Notes: a model not told the origin generated them from the sequence alone. Positions 21,778 through 28,989 are shown, numbered from the stretch's first letter. The stretch: DNA of 28,989 bases from JAJUFS01 sp036381175 (GCA_036381175.1 DASVDI010000022.1:1-28989); one strand, 5' to 3'. Translations and numbers: made by a program.

Positions 21778-23117
21778 AGAATATATCTCGATAAATCCTC
21801 GTCTTCGACCAATTTGCCGATGTGATCGTCAACGTACTTGCGATCGACACTCACCGATTGTCCTGATTTGTCGGACGCTTCGTATGAAACGGTTTCCATC
21901 ATTCGTTCCATGACGGTGTGCAGGCGGCGCGCGCCGATGTTCTCGGTGCGCTCGTTGACCTGGAATGCAATCTCGGCGATGCGTTGCACGCCGTCGGATG
22001 TGAACTGCATGTCGACGCCTTCGGTTTTCATCAACGCGCTGTACTGGCGCGTCAATGCGGCGTCCGTTTCGGTGAGGATGCGGGTGAAATCTTCCGCCGT
22101 CAGCGAGGCGAGCTCGACGCGGATCGGCAGGCGGCCCTGGAGTTCGGGAATGAGATCGGACGGTTTCGCGACGTGGAACGCGCCGGAAGCAATAAAAAGA
22201 ATGTGATCCGTGCGTACCATGCCGTAACGCGTCGACACCGTCGAGCCTTCCACCAGCGGCAGCAGGTCGCGCTGCACGCCTTCGCGTGACACATCCGCGC
22301 CCTGGTATTCACTGCGCTTCGCGACCTTGTCGATTTCATCGATGAACACGATGCCGTTCTGCTCGACAGCATGCAGCGCCTTCTGCTTGATCTCGTCTTC
22401 GTTGACCAGCTTGTGCGCCTCTTCTTCGGCGAGCAGGCGCTGCGCCTCCTTCACCTTCATCATGCGCCGCTGGCGTTTGCCCCCGCTGCCCATGTTCTGG
22501 AAAAGATTCTGCAACTGCGAGGTCATTTCCTCCATGCCCGGCGGCGCCATGATTTCCACGCCCATCTGCATCATCGGAAGATCGACTTCGATTTCCTTGT
22601 CGTCGAGTTCGCCGTCGCGCAGTTTCTGCCGGAACTTCTGGCGCGTCGCAGAATTGTCTTCAACCGGCTCCTGCGGTTCGTTCGCGAAACCGACGTTGCG
22701 CGGTTTCGGCAGCAGGATGTCGAGCACTCTTTCCTCGGCGCGTTCCTCGGCGCGGTAGCGCACCTTTTTCATTTCCTCTTCGCGCACCATTTTCACGGCG
22801 AAGTCGGCGAGATCCTTGATGATGGAATCCACTTCGCGACCGACGTAACCGACCTCCGTGAACTTCGTTGCTTCCACCTTGATGAACGGTGCGCGCGCGA
22901 GCTTCGCAAGCCGGCGCGCGATCTCCGTCTTGCCGACGCCGGTGGGGCCGATCATCAAAATGTTCTTCGGCGTGATTTCCGCGCGCAGCGGTTCATCCAC
23001 CTGCATGCGCCGCCAGCGATTCCTGAGCGCGATGGCGACGGCGCGCTTGGCGGGCGCCTGGCCGATGATGTGTTTGTCCAGTTCCTGGACGATTTCTCTC
23101 GGGGTCATATCGGACAT
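21774..23117 (-). CDS. hslU: ATP-dependent protease ATPase subunit HslU (ClpY)
   Basis: HslU is the AAA+ unfoldase that feeds substrates to HslV in the cytoplasm. The 447-residue protein begins MSDMTPREIVQELDKHIIGQ, the family start; a TTG four codons upstream is rejected. Walker A is GPTGVGKT at residues 57-64, followed by EATKFTEVGYVGREVDSI with the pore-loop GYVG. The intermediate domain is mid-protein (acidic and Met/Gln-rich). Walker B is GIVFIDEIDKVA, then ADVSREGVQRDLLPLVEG, and ENIGARRLHTVMERMME is the sensor-2 region. The C-terminal DLSRYIL is the tail that docks into HslV. It is separated from hslV by a repeat element of about 100 bases, which is unusual for this tight pair. Confidence 0.98.
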   Translation of the reverse strand: MSDMTPREIVQELDKHIIGQAPAKRAVAIALRNRWRRMQVDEPLRAEITPKNILMIGPTGVGKTEIARRLAKLARAPFIKVEATKFTEVGYVGREVDSIIKDLADFAVKMVREEEMKKVRYRAEERAEERVLDILLPKPRNVGFANEPQEPVEDNSATRQKFRQKLRDGELDDKEIEVDLPMMQMGVEIMAPPGMEEMTSQLQNLFQNMGSGGKRQRRMMKVKEAQRLLAEEEAHKLVNEDEIKQKALHAVEQNGIVFIDEIDKVAKRSEYQGADVSREGVQRDLLPLVEGSTVSTRYGMVRTDHILFIASGAFHVAKPSDLIPELQGRLPIRVELASLTAEDFTRILTETDAALTRQYSALMKTEGVDMQFTSDGVQRIAEIAFQVNERTENIGARRLHTVMERMMETVSYEASDKSGQSVSVDRKYVDDHIGKLVEDEDLSRYIL

Positions 23118-23133
23118 TTCGGATTCCAAAGAA

Positions 23134-23229
23134 ATGGACAGGATTAACAGGATTTTTCAGAATTAACAGGATATGAACATTGCCTTTCAATCCTGTTAAT
23201 TCATCTTCAATCCCGTAAATCCTGTCTAT
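23134..23229. repeat. Second copy of the GGACAGGATTAACAGGATTT inverted repeat
   Basis: Left arm 23134-23172 starts ATGGACAGGATTAACAGGAT and right arm 23189-23229 ends AAATCCTGTCTAT. The two are imperfect reverse complements around a loop of about 16 bases. The left arm is nearly identical to the first module of the repeat at 8856-9028. It fills almost the whole 118-base gap between hslV and hslU and would form a long AU-rich hairpin in their shared mRNA. Its left arm ends about 16 bases before the hslU start codon. Confidence 0.8.
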
Positions 23230-23235
23230 GGATGT

Positions 23236-23769
23236 TCAAAGCTCTTCGATCGTCAGATTGCGATTCGTGTAAATGCAGATGTCCGCGGCGATGTTCAGCG
23301 CGCGTTCGCAGATCTCGCGCGCGGAAAGTTCGGTGTTTTCCATCAGCGCGGTTGCTGCGGCCTGCGCGAACGGTCCGCCCGAACCGATCGCCATCAGGCC
23401 GTTCTCGGGTTCGATCACATCGCCGTTGCCCGAAATAATGAGAGACGCTTCCGCATCCGCGACACACAGCAACGCTTCCAGCCGGCGCAACATGCGATCG
23501 GTGCGCCAGTCTTTCGCGAGTTCAACCGCGGCGCGGGTGAGATTGCCGGAATGCTTGGCGAGCTTGTCTTCGAAGCGCTCGAACAGGGTGAAGGCATCGG
23601 CGGTGCCGCCGGCGAAACCGGCCAGCACCTTGCCGTCGTAAAGGCGGCGCACCTTGCGCGCGTTGCTCTTCATGACGGTGTTGCCCATCGAAACCTGGCC
23701 GTCGCCGGCCACGGCGACTTGCGATCCGCGTCTTACGGACACGATGGTCGTTCCGCGATATTGCTCCAT
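23236..23769 (-). CDS. hslV: ATP-dependent protease proteolytic subunit HslV (ClpQ)
   Basis: HslV is the threonine peptidase that forms the core of the bacterial proteasome-like HslUV complex. The 177-residue protein starts MEQYRGTTIVSVRRGSQVAV. Autoprocessing should remove MEQYRG and expose Thr7 as the N-terminal nucleophile (TTIV). GDGQVSMGNTVMKSNARKVR and LAGFAGGTADAFTLFERFE, AVELAKDWRTDRMLRRLEAL and AIGSGGPFAQAAATALMENT are family signatures. ATG at 23769 has AAGGA about seven bases upstream; the longer frame from 23865 adds no domain. It is the first gene of the hslVU unit, preceded by a possible heat-shock promoter and a GC hairpin. Confidence 0.97.
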   Translation of the reverse strand: MEQYRGTTIVSVRRGSQVAVAGDGQVSMGNTVMKSNARKVRRLYDGKVLAGFAGGTADAFTLFERFEDKLAKHSGNLTRAAVELAKDWRTDRMLRRLEALLCVADAEASLIISGNGDVIEPENGLMAIGSGGPFAQAAATALMENTELSAREICERALNIAADICIYTNRNLTIEEL

Positions 23770-23809
23770 GGCGGGTCCTTGATTTTGTCTGAGGAGGCTC
23801 AGTTCCGCC

Positions 23810-23882
23810 TGCCGGCTCGCCGGCAAGCGCCGATTTATTGTGTGGAAGGGATCAGGTAAGGGCAAACGGTGAGGGATTCAAG
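23810..23882 (-). promoter_or_regulatory. Candidate heat-shock promoter and leader hairpin of hslVU
   Basis: On the minus strand CTTGAA (23877-23882) is followed after 14 bases by CCCTTACC (23855-23862). The -35 and spacing resemble a sigma-32 promoter (CTTGAA, then CCCCAT-type -10), but the -10 match is weak. Downstream, in the untranslated leader, TGCCGG and CCGGCA (23810-23825) form a 6-base GC stem with a CGAG loop, about 40 bases before the hslV ATG. hslVU is a heat-shock operon in E. coli, which makes this reading plausible but unproven. Confidence 0.35.
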
Positions 23883-23901
23883 CCCTTATGACAACAGGAT
23901 T

Positions 23902-25635
23902 CTATGCAATCCACTGCTGCGGGCGGCCGAGGAAGTTGCCTTGGGCGTAATCGACGCCCAGATCGAGCAGGCATTCGACCACCGGCGCGCTTTCGACGTA
24001 CTCGGCAATGGTGGTCAGGCCGAGCGATTTGCCGAGATGGTTGATGCTTTCGACAAAGCGCGCGTTGGTCTCGTCGCTGTCCATGTCGCGCACGAAGCCG
24101 CCGTCGATCTTGAGGTAATCGATATCGAAGGCTTTCAGGTAGGAAAAGGAGCTGATGCCGCTGCCGAAATCGTCGAGCGAAATGCGGCAGCCCAGCGCGC
24201 GCACGCCGACGATGAACCGCAAAGCCGCATCGAAATCCGTAGCAGCGGCGGTTTCGGTGATCTCGAAGCAGATTCGCGTCGGATCAATGCCATAGCGCCT
24301 GAAACGCGAGGAAATGAAGGGCACGAGATCGCCATCGCTGAGTGTTGTGCCGGAGATGTTGATCGCGGTAACACCATCCCGGTCACGATGACCGATGGAC
24401 AGCTCGCCGAGATGATGAACGACGGAGTTGATGACCCAGCGGTCCACGGCGGGCATCAGCCCGTAGCGTTCCGCTGCCGGAATGAAGGACTCGGGCTTCG
24501 CCAGCGGCCGGTCGCCCTCGCGCAAGCGCGCGAGAACTTCCCAGTGCGCGCGCTTGTCGCGCGCGTACAGCGGTGCGATCTGCTGGCGATACAGCGCGAA
24601 ACGGTTCTCCTCCAGCGCCGTGGTAATGCGCGCCACCCAGTTCATCTCGGCCTGCCGCCGGCGCAGCAGGTCATCGTCCTCGCGCGCGATCCAGGCCCGC
24701 GCGCGGCCGTGTTCCTTCGCCATGTAGCAGGCGCTGTCCGCGAGCGAGAGCACCTGTTTCCAGTCGGCGAAGCGCTGGTCGATCTCGACAATGCCGATGC
24801 TCGCGCTCACGCGGAACACACCCTGTTCCCAGGCAAAACGGATGTCGTGGATGGCGGCAATCAGGCGTTCCGACAGCGCCCATGCCTGGCCCGGCGCCGC
24901 GTCGTGAATCAATACAGCGAATTCGTCGCCGCCCAGCCGCGCCAGCGCTTCGCCCCGCACGAGCTGCTCGCGCAAGGCTTTACCGGCAAGGCGCAGGAAT
25001 TCGTCGCCCGCATGATGACCGCGTGTGTCGTTGATGATCTTGAATTGATCGAGATCTATATAAAGGAGTGCGGATCGCGCGCCATTCGCAGTCGCGGCAA
25101 TTGCGGCGGCAATGCGCCGTTCAATCTCGGCGCGGTTCAGCAGGGTGGTGAGATTGTCGTGCGTCGCCTGGAATGCCAGCCAGCGGCGCGCGCGGCGTTG
25201 CTCGGAAACATCGCGCAGCACGAGCAGCATCTGCGCAGGCAATCCGGCGTGCCGCTGCGCCAGGCATTCGCCTTCGACCGCGACCAGGCTGCCATCCGCG
25301 CGAACCAGTACGGCGGAATCCGGCAACCGCCAGGAATGCCGCCGATTCGCAAGCACGGCGATGCGCGGCGCATTGGCATCATCATCCGTGTGCAGTTGCG
25401 CGCAGTCGTCGAAACGTGTTCCTGAACTGTGCGTGTCAAGCTGAAGCAGGTTCCGGGCAACGCGATTGCAATAGCGGATGCGGCCGGCGCGATCGAGAAT
25501 GATGACGGCATCGGTCACCGCGTCGAGTACCGCATCGGGAGGAAGGGTCGCGAAATCGGCGCGGCGCAGGCGTAGCAGGCGCGTGCGAACCGGCAGCGCG
25601 GCAGGGATCTTGCGTCGTGGGAAGTGTCGTCTCAT
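23902..25635 (-). CDS. PAS-GGDEF-EAL cyclic di-GMP signalling protein
   Basis: A 577-residue soluble protein. A PAS-like sensor lies at about residues 35-145 (VTDAVIILDRAGRIRYCNRV, then VRADGSLVAVEGECL). The GGDEF domain covers about 158-315 (HDNLTTLLNRAEIERRI, IDLDQFKIINDTRGHHAGDE) with intact GGDEF at 235-239 but no RxxD inhibitory site (RGEA instead). The EAL domain covers about 335-577, with EVL at 366-368 in place of EAL, Asn426, Glu458, DDFGSG (488-493), Lys509, AEYVE (544-548; Gly replaced by Tyr) and Gln565. All expected metal and catalytic residues appear present, so it could both make and degrade c-di-GMP. No membrane segment is seen. It starts at ATG 25635, after a 133-base gap in which I see no clear promoter. 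Confidence 0.92.
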   Translation of the reverse strand: MRRHFPRRKIPAALPVRTRLLRLRRADFATLPPDAVLDAVTDAVIILDRAGRIRYCNRVARNLLQLDTHSSGTRFDDCAQLHTDDDANAPRIAVLANRRHSWRLPDSAVLVRADGSLVAVEGECLAQRHAGLPAQMLLVLRDVSEQRRARRWLAFQATHDNLTTLLNRAEIERRIAAAIAATANGARSALLYIDLDQFKIINDTRGHHAGDEFLRLAGKALREQLVRGEALARLGGDEFAVLIHDAAPGQAWALSERLIAAIHDIRFAWEQGVFRVSASIGIVEIDQRFADWKQVLSLADSACYMAKEHGRARAWIAREDDDLLRRRQAEMNWVARITTALEENRFALYRQQIAPLYARDKRAHWEVLARLREGDRPLAKPESFIPAAERYGLMPAVDRWVINSVVHHLGELSIGHRDRDGVTAINISGTTLSDGDLVPFISSRFRRYGIDPTRICFEITETAAATDFDAALRFIVGVRALGCRISLDDFGSGISSFSYLKAFDIDYLKIDGGFVRDMDSDETNARFVESINHLGKSLGLTTIAEYVESAPVVECLLDLGVDYAQGNFLGRPQQWIA

Positions 25636-25768
25636 CCGAATCGGTCAAAGCCCGAAGGCAGCGTTTCAGGGACGAACACGGTACTGCGCAGGCCGCGAAG
25701 TGAAACTCAGAAAATCCCTTGGACGTGGACGGCAAATCCCCGGCCCACTGTTCAATCAGACGTGCCGG

Positions 25769-26482
25769 TCAGGCCTCGATGACAAGGATGCCGGTGCCTT
25801 CGGGCGCCGTGATCTCGACGGCCTGCAGACGCTGGCTTTTGTCTTCAAATCGTCGCGCGGGTTCGATGTCGCGCGCGGCCAGCAGCTCCAGCCTTTCGTG
25901 CAGATCGCCAACGTGGAAAACCAGCAGTGGATGTTTTACGCGCCGCGCTTCGGTGAGACCGATATTGAGTCCCGTGCAGCAGAGCGAGGCGGTGTCATGA
26001 AGTGCGTCAACGGGCTCGTTTTCTATCAGCCCGAAGCGTTGCCACTGTTCACGCGCGGCATCGCGATCCTCGACGGGAATGCGATATTCAGCGAAGAAAC
26101 CGAGGAGACTTGCGCGTGTTTCATCCGCGTTCGGCGGTGAAAACGTGCGCGCTTCCAGCAGCGTGACCATCTGCTCGTCGGGCGCGAAAAAACCCAGTTC
26201 GTGGAATTGATCATCGGCGAGTTTGAGAAACTCGAACGCAGCACCCGCGCTTTCCAATGCATCAACGCGCTTGCGCAATTCCGGTGCGACGAAGGTCAGC
26301 GCGGGGCCGGGAAACTTGTAAGCATGAATGCCGATGAAACAGCGTCCGTCCGTGACCACGCCGTAAGGATGCGTCCAGGCATCGTTGGTTGCGATCGAGG
26401 TGAAGCCGAGCCTTTCGTAAAAGCGCAGAGAATCGAGAACGTCGGTGCTGTGCACGCTGATTTCGAGAAAATCGCCGAGCAT
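25769..26482 (-). CDS. VOC superfamily (glyoxalase/bleomycin-resistance fold) protein
   Basis: A 237-residue cytoplasmic protein. The N-terminal module reads as one vicinal-oxygen-chelate domain: FLEISVHSTDVLDSLRFYER, LGFTSIATNDAWTHPYGVVT and FVAPELRKRVDALESAGAAF. A second, less obvious module follows after about residue 125 (ALHDTASLCCTGLNIGLTEA, VFHVGDLHERLELLAARDIE and a GILVIEA ending), so the protein probably has two paired VOC repeats. I cannot identify the substrate, and metal ligands are not certain. Its ATG overlaps the hemH stop by one base (TAATG), so it is likely co-translated with ferrochelatase. Confidence 0.8.
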   Translation of the reverse strand: MLGDFLEISVHSTDVLDSLRFYERLGFTSIATNDAWTHPYGVVTDGRCFIGIHAYKFPGPALTFVAPELRKRVDALESAGAAFEFLKLADDQFHELGFFAPDEQMVTLLEARTFSPPNADETRASLLGFFAEYRIPVEDRDAAREQWQRFGLIENEPVDALHDTASLCCTGLNIGLTEARRVKHPLLVFHVGDLHERLELLAARDIEPARRFEDKSQRLQAVEITAPEGTGILVIEA

Positions 26483-27606
26483 TACTTTTCTGCGCCCAGC
26501 TTTGTCGCGAGCAGTTTCGCGCGTTCGCCTTGCGCGAGCACCTTGTGCTTCGACCAGCCGGGTGATGTCTCGGGCCAGCCTTGCATGTGTTGCATGGCAA
26601 GATCCGCGAGAAAGCGGATGTGATCGGCGCGATCATTGAGCGCTGGAACGTAGCGCAGCGCGGTACCGCCGTTCGCTCGAAAAATGTCCGCATTCTGCAT
26701 CGTGATCTCTTCCAGCGTTTCGAGACAATCCGCGCTGAATCCGGGACAGATCACATCCAGCGTTTTTACGCCCTCGCGCGCCAGCGTTGCGACCGTATCG
26801 GCGGTGTACGGCTTCAGCCATTCCTCGGCGCCGACGCGCGACTGGAACGTCACGCGATACTCGTCATTTTTCAGATCAAGCTTCTCCGCGATGAGCCTTG
26901 CGGTCTTGCGACATTCGCAATGATAGGGATCGCCGGCGTGCAGGTAACGTTCCGGCAGGCCGTGAAAGGACATCAACAACATTTCGCCGCGGCCGTTCGC
27001 CTGCCAGTGTTCGCGAATGCTGTTTGCGAGTGCGCGAATGTAGCCATCGTGATCGTGGTAGTTGTTCACGAAGCGCAGTTCCGGCAGCCAGCGCGTGCGC
27101 TCGAACACCCCGGCGATCGCATCGAATGCGGATGCTGTCGTTGTTGCGGAATACTGCGGATACAGCGGCAGCACCAGCAGGCGGCGCACGTTTTCGCGAC
27201 GCATTGCCGCCAGCGCATCGGGGATCGATGGGTTGCCATAACGCATGCCGAGCACGACCGATACCGGTCCGGGGCAGCGCCCGCCGATTGCAGACCACAA
27301 CGCCTCGACCTGCCGGCGCGAGTAGTAAAGCAGCGGCGAGCCGTCGTCGCGCCACACCTTTTTATAGGCATGTGCCGAGCGGCGCGGGCGGATCAAAAGA
27401 ATCGCGCGAACGAGCAGCCATCGCATCAGGCGTGGCATTTCGATGACGCGCGGATCGGAAAGAAATTGTTTCAGGTAGCGGCGCACGGCGGATGGCGTCG
27501 CGGCATCAGGCGTGCCGAGATTCACCACCAGCACGCCGAGACGCGCCGGCGAATCGTGCGCGTAGTCGGGATTTCCTGTGTAGCGCGGACCGGCGTCGGG
27601 TGCCAT
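26482..27606 (-). CDS. hemH: Ferrochelatase
   Basis: HemH inserts ferrous iron into protoporphyrin IX, the last step of haem synthesis. The 374-residue protein carries LGVLVVNLGTPDAATPSAVR, VRRYLKQFLSDPRVIEMPRL, AYKKVWRDDGSPLLYYSRRQ, VLPLYPQYSATTTASAFDAI, LLMSFHGLPERYLHAGDPYH with catalytic His215, FQSRVGAEEWLKPYTADTV and the CPGFSADCLETLEEI motif (residues 287-301). ATG at 27606 is preferred because AGGA lies five bases upstream; an ATG at 27618 is possible. A much longer open frame to 28032 is rejected since it runs through the divergent gene. A possible -10 TACAAT is on the minus strand at 27640-27645. It is followed by the VOC gene. Confidence 0.96.
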   Translation of the reverse strand: MAPDAGPRYTGNPDYAHDSPARLGVLVVNLGTPDAATPSAVRRYLKQFLSDPRVIEMPRLMRWLLVRAILLIRPRRSAHAYKKVWRDDGSPLLYYSRRQVEALWSAIGGRCPGPVSVVLGMRYGNPSIPDALAAMRRENVRRLLVLPLYPQYSATTTASAFDAIAGVFERTRWLPELRFVNNYHDHDGYIRALANSIREHWQANGRGEMLLMSFHGLPERYLHAGDPYHCECRKTARLIAEKLDLKNDEYRVTFQSRVGAEEWLKPYTADTVATLAREGVKTLDVICPGFSADCLETLEEITMQNADIFRANGGTALRYVPALNDRADHIRFLADLAMQHMQGWPETSPGWSKHKVLAQGERAKLLATKLGAEK

Positions 27607-27639
27607 GCTTGTCCTCATCCTCACGCGAAAGTGTGGGCA

Positions 27640-27645
27640 ATTGTA
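27640..27645 (-). promoter_or_regulatory. Possible -10 element of hemH
   Basis: On the minus strand TACAAT matches the sigma-70 -10 at five of six positions and lies 33 bases before the hemH ATG. No good -35 is seen at the right distance (TTGCGA is about 20 bases away). The 79-base region is shared with the divergent BsuPI-domain gene. Confidence 0.3.
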
Positions 27646-27685
27646 GCGGATTGGCTTGCGGACGGTCGCAATCGGGAGAAACGCA

Positions 27686-28192
27686 ATGCGTACAGGAATG
27701 ATGATTCTCTTGTTTGCCAGCACGCCGGTGGCGGCGGACGATGCGAGCTTGCCGGAAACGGCGGGAGATGCGATGAACGTCGAATTCAGCATCCAGGATG
27801 CCGCAGGAGTTCCAACGCTGGAATTCCGGCAAGGCGAGACGGTGCGATTCGTTTTCCGCGTACAGAATAACGCCAGGGAAACGCAGCGGCTCGCGTACAC
27901 GTTTCCGCCGCACGATGTCGCGGTCGTGTCCGCAAGCGGTGACCCGGTTTTCTCGGCGTGGAACGGCAAGATGTTTGCGCAGGTGATGCGCGTGGAGGCG
28001 GTGCCGCCGGGTGAGAGCCTGGAATTTTTCATCGAGTGGAAGCTGGAATCGAACGACGGCGTGGCAGTTCCGCCTGGCGACTATCGCGTGGAAACAGAAT
28101 TCAATGCATTCGTGCAGCCAGGCAATGTACAGCTGTCGCTTGATGCGCCGCACGCGAACATTACCGTGACCGAAGCAGGTGACTTGCAATGA
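27686..28192 (+). CDS. Secreted BsuPI-domain protein
   Basis: A 168-residue protein with a short signal peptide (MRTGMMILLFASTPVAA, cleavage likely after residue 17). The mature part is a beta-rich domain: TLEFRQGETVRFVFRVQNNA, LAYTFPPHDVAVVSASGDPV, FSAWNGKMFAQVMRVEAVPP then GESLEFFIEWKLE, and VPPGDYRVETEFNAF. This pattern matches the BsuPI family, named for an intracellular proteinase inhibitor of Bacillus subtilis, but most members are exported and of unknown role. GGGAGA about six bases before the ATG at 27686 supports this start. It overlaps the following dehydrogenase gene as ATGA. Confidence 0.75.
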   Translation: MRTGMMILLFASTPVAADDASLPETAGDAMNVEFSIQDAAGVPTLEFRQGETVRFVFRVQNNARETQRLAYTFPPHDVAVVSASGDPVFSAWNGKMFAQVMRVEAVPPGESLEFFIEWKLESNDGVAVPPGDYRVETEFNAFVQPGNVQLSLDAPHANITVTEAGDLQ

Positions 28193-28953
28193 ACGAACAG
28201 CTTCAACGAAAGCGCGTGCTGGTTACCGGCGCATCGCGCGGCATCGGTCGCGCCACTGCGGAACGGTTTGCGAAGGACGGCGCGCGCGTGTGCGTGCATT
28301 TCGGTCACGATGAAGATGCGGCGGCGGCTGTCGTTAAAAGCCTGCCAGGCGAGGGCCATTGCATGGCCGAGGCGAATCTCGCCGATCCGCATGCCGTGCG
28401 CGAGCTGGCGAAACGCGCCTTGCAGGAGCTCGGCGGCATCGACGTGCTGGTGAATAACGCTGGCGTGTTTTTCGATCACCCCGTCGATGCGCTGGAATAC
28501 GACGACTGGCAATCCGCGTGGCAAAAAACGCTGGGCATCAACCTGCTCGGTCCCGCGAATCTCATTCACCAGCTTGTGCCGCACATGATCGAGAACGGCG
28601 GCGGACGCATCATCAATGTTTCATCGCGCGGTGCGTTTCGCGGTGAGCCGGTGTCGCCGGCTTATGGCGCGAGCAAGGCGGGTTTGAACAGTCTCAGCCA
28701 GTCGCTGGCCGTTGCGTTGGCGAAGCACAACATCCAGGTATTCGTCGTCGCGCCCGGTTTCGTGGCCACCGACATGGTGAAGGATCTGCTGGAAAGCGAT
28801 GCGGGGAAAGAAATCGCGGCGCAAAGTCCGCTGAACCGCGTTGCACGTCCCGAGGAAGTCGCATCCGTCATCGCGTGGCTTGCAACGCCGGAAGCGGAAT
28901 TCGTGACGGGCGGAATTATCGACGTGAACGGGGCGTCGTACTTGCGATCGTGA
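28189..28953 (+). CDS. Short-chain dehydrogenase/reductase (FabG-like)
   Basis: A 254-residue NAD(P)-dependent oxidoreductase of the classical SDR family. The cofactor motif is TGASRGIG (residues 13-20). NNAG is at 89-92, Asn118 is in GINLLGPANL, the catalytic Ser is in INVSSRGAF (145/146), and Tyr159 and Lys163 are in SPAYGASKAG. VVAPGFVATDM and ARPEEVASVIAWLATPEAEF followed by VTGGIIDVNGA are typical of FabG-like enzymes. The substrate cannot be told from sequence. The ATG overlaps the stop of the BsuPI-domain gene (ATGA). A repeat arm follows 13 bases after its stop. Confidence 0.92.
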   Translation: MNEQLQRKRVLVTGASRGIGRATAERFAKDGARVCVHFGHDEDAAAAVVKSLPGEGHCMAEANLADPHAVRELAKRALQELGGIDVLVNNAGVFFDHPVDALEYDDWQSAWQKTLGINLLGPANLIHQLVPHMIENGGGRIINVSSRGAFRGEPVSPAYGASKAGLNSLSQSLAVALAKHNIQVFVVAPGFVATDMVKDLLESDAGKEIAAQSPLNRVARPEEVASVIAWLATPEAEFVTGGIIDVNGASYLRS

Positions 28954-28966
28954 TGAACGAAGCGAT

Positions 28967-28989
28967 GCAGGAGCGCCTTCAGGCGCGAA
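28967..28989. repeat. Arm of a second REP-like palindrome, cut by the window edge
   Basis: This 23-base sequence equals the left arm at 855-877 except for one base (C instead of T at its second position). It begins 13 bases after the dehydrogenase stop. A complementary right arm is expected just past the window. Confidence 0.75.

Noticed and set aside
23869..25425. Open frame of 518 codons on the plus strand opposite the PAS-GGDEF-EAL gene
   Set aside because: The opposite strand has intact GGDEF and EAL motifs. This frame has no domain and mirrors codon bias.
25636..25768. Hidden small gene or promoter in the gap before the PAS-GGDEF-EAL gene
   Set aside because: No start with a ribosome binding site, no domain and no convincing promoter pair was seen.
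27607..28032. N-terminal extension of hemH to 28032
   Set aside because: It runs antisense through the BsuPI-domain gene and adds about 140 residues absent from ferrochelatases.
1..28989. A new defence, mobile or biosynthetic system
   Set aside because: Nearly every gene belongs to a known housekeeping or pilus family in a familiar order. The unknowns (DUF971, small membrane protein, VOC, BsuPI) are scattered and do not form a coherent module.

Overview
The window looks like ordinary housekeeping chromosome from a GC-rich gammaproteobacterium. The main pointers are an MSHA-type pilus operon, the yibN-grxC-secB-gpsA block divergent from gpmI-envC-yibQ as in Escherichia coli, the aerobic ubiquinone genes ubiE-ubiJ-ubiB, and hslVU. 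I cannot place it below class level. HslV has a short propeptide of a kind I also recall from betaproteobacterial enzymes, so the lineage may not be close to the enteric group. Almost every base is coding. I saw no tRNA or rRNA gene, transposase, phage gene, CRISPR array or recognisable defence locus.

Layout. (1) 1-7166, minus strand: mshI, a PilN-like mshI2, mshJ, mshK, mshL, mshM, mshN and the 5' part of mshE, which runs off the left edge. These genes overlap or nearly touch and encode the assembly platform, secretin, ATPases and accessory parts of a type IV pilus. (2) 7396-8869: a class 1B-like dihydroorotate dehydrogenase (minus), divergent from the tRNA methyltransferase TrmL (plus). (3) 9045-11224, minus: yibN-like rhodanese, grxC, secB and gpsA, with a good sigma-70-type promoter at 11259-11288. 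(4) 11350-17754, plus: gpmI, envC, an S41 protease, yibQ, a DJ-1/YajL protein and a membrane diguanylate cyclase. (5) 17758-23769, minus: hslV, hslU, a small membrane protein interrupted by an in-frame TAG, a DUF971 protein, then ubiE, ubiJ and ubiB. (6) 23902-27606, minus: hemH, a VOC (glyoxalase-fold) protein and a PAS-GGDEF-EAL protein. (7) 27686-28953, plus: a secreted BsuPI-domain protein and a short-chain dehydrogenase.

Functional themes. Cyclic di-GMP links three separate genes: the MshE N-terminus carries both 24-residue motifs of the c-di-GMP-binding MshEN domain, and the window also encodes a GGDEF enzyme with an inhibitory-site motif and a dual GGDEF/EAL protein. Cell-envelope work (EnvC, S41 protease, YibQ, MSHA) and quinone/haem synthesis (UbiE/J/B, HemH) make up most of the rest.

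The least ordinary content is short repeats. At least four unrelated inverted-repeat families sit exactly at gene boundaries. In three cases they supply a start or stop codon: the mshN stop, the trmL stop, and the GTG start plus part of the signal peptide of the S41 protease. I found no convincing previously undescribed multi-gene system.
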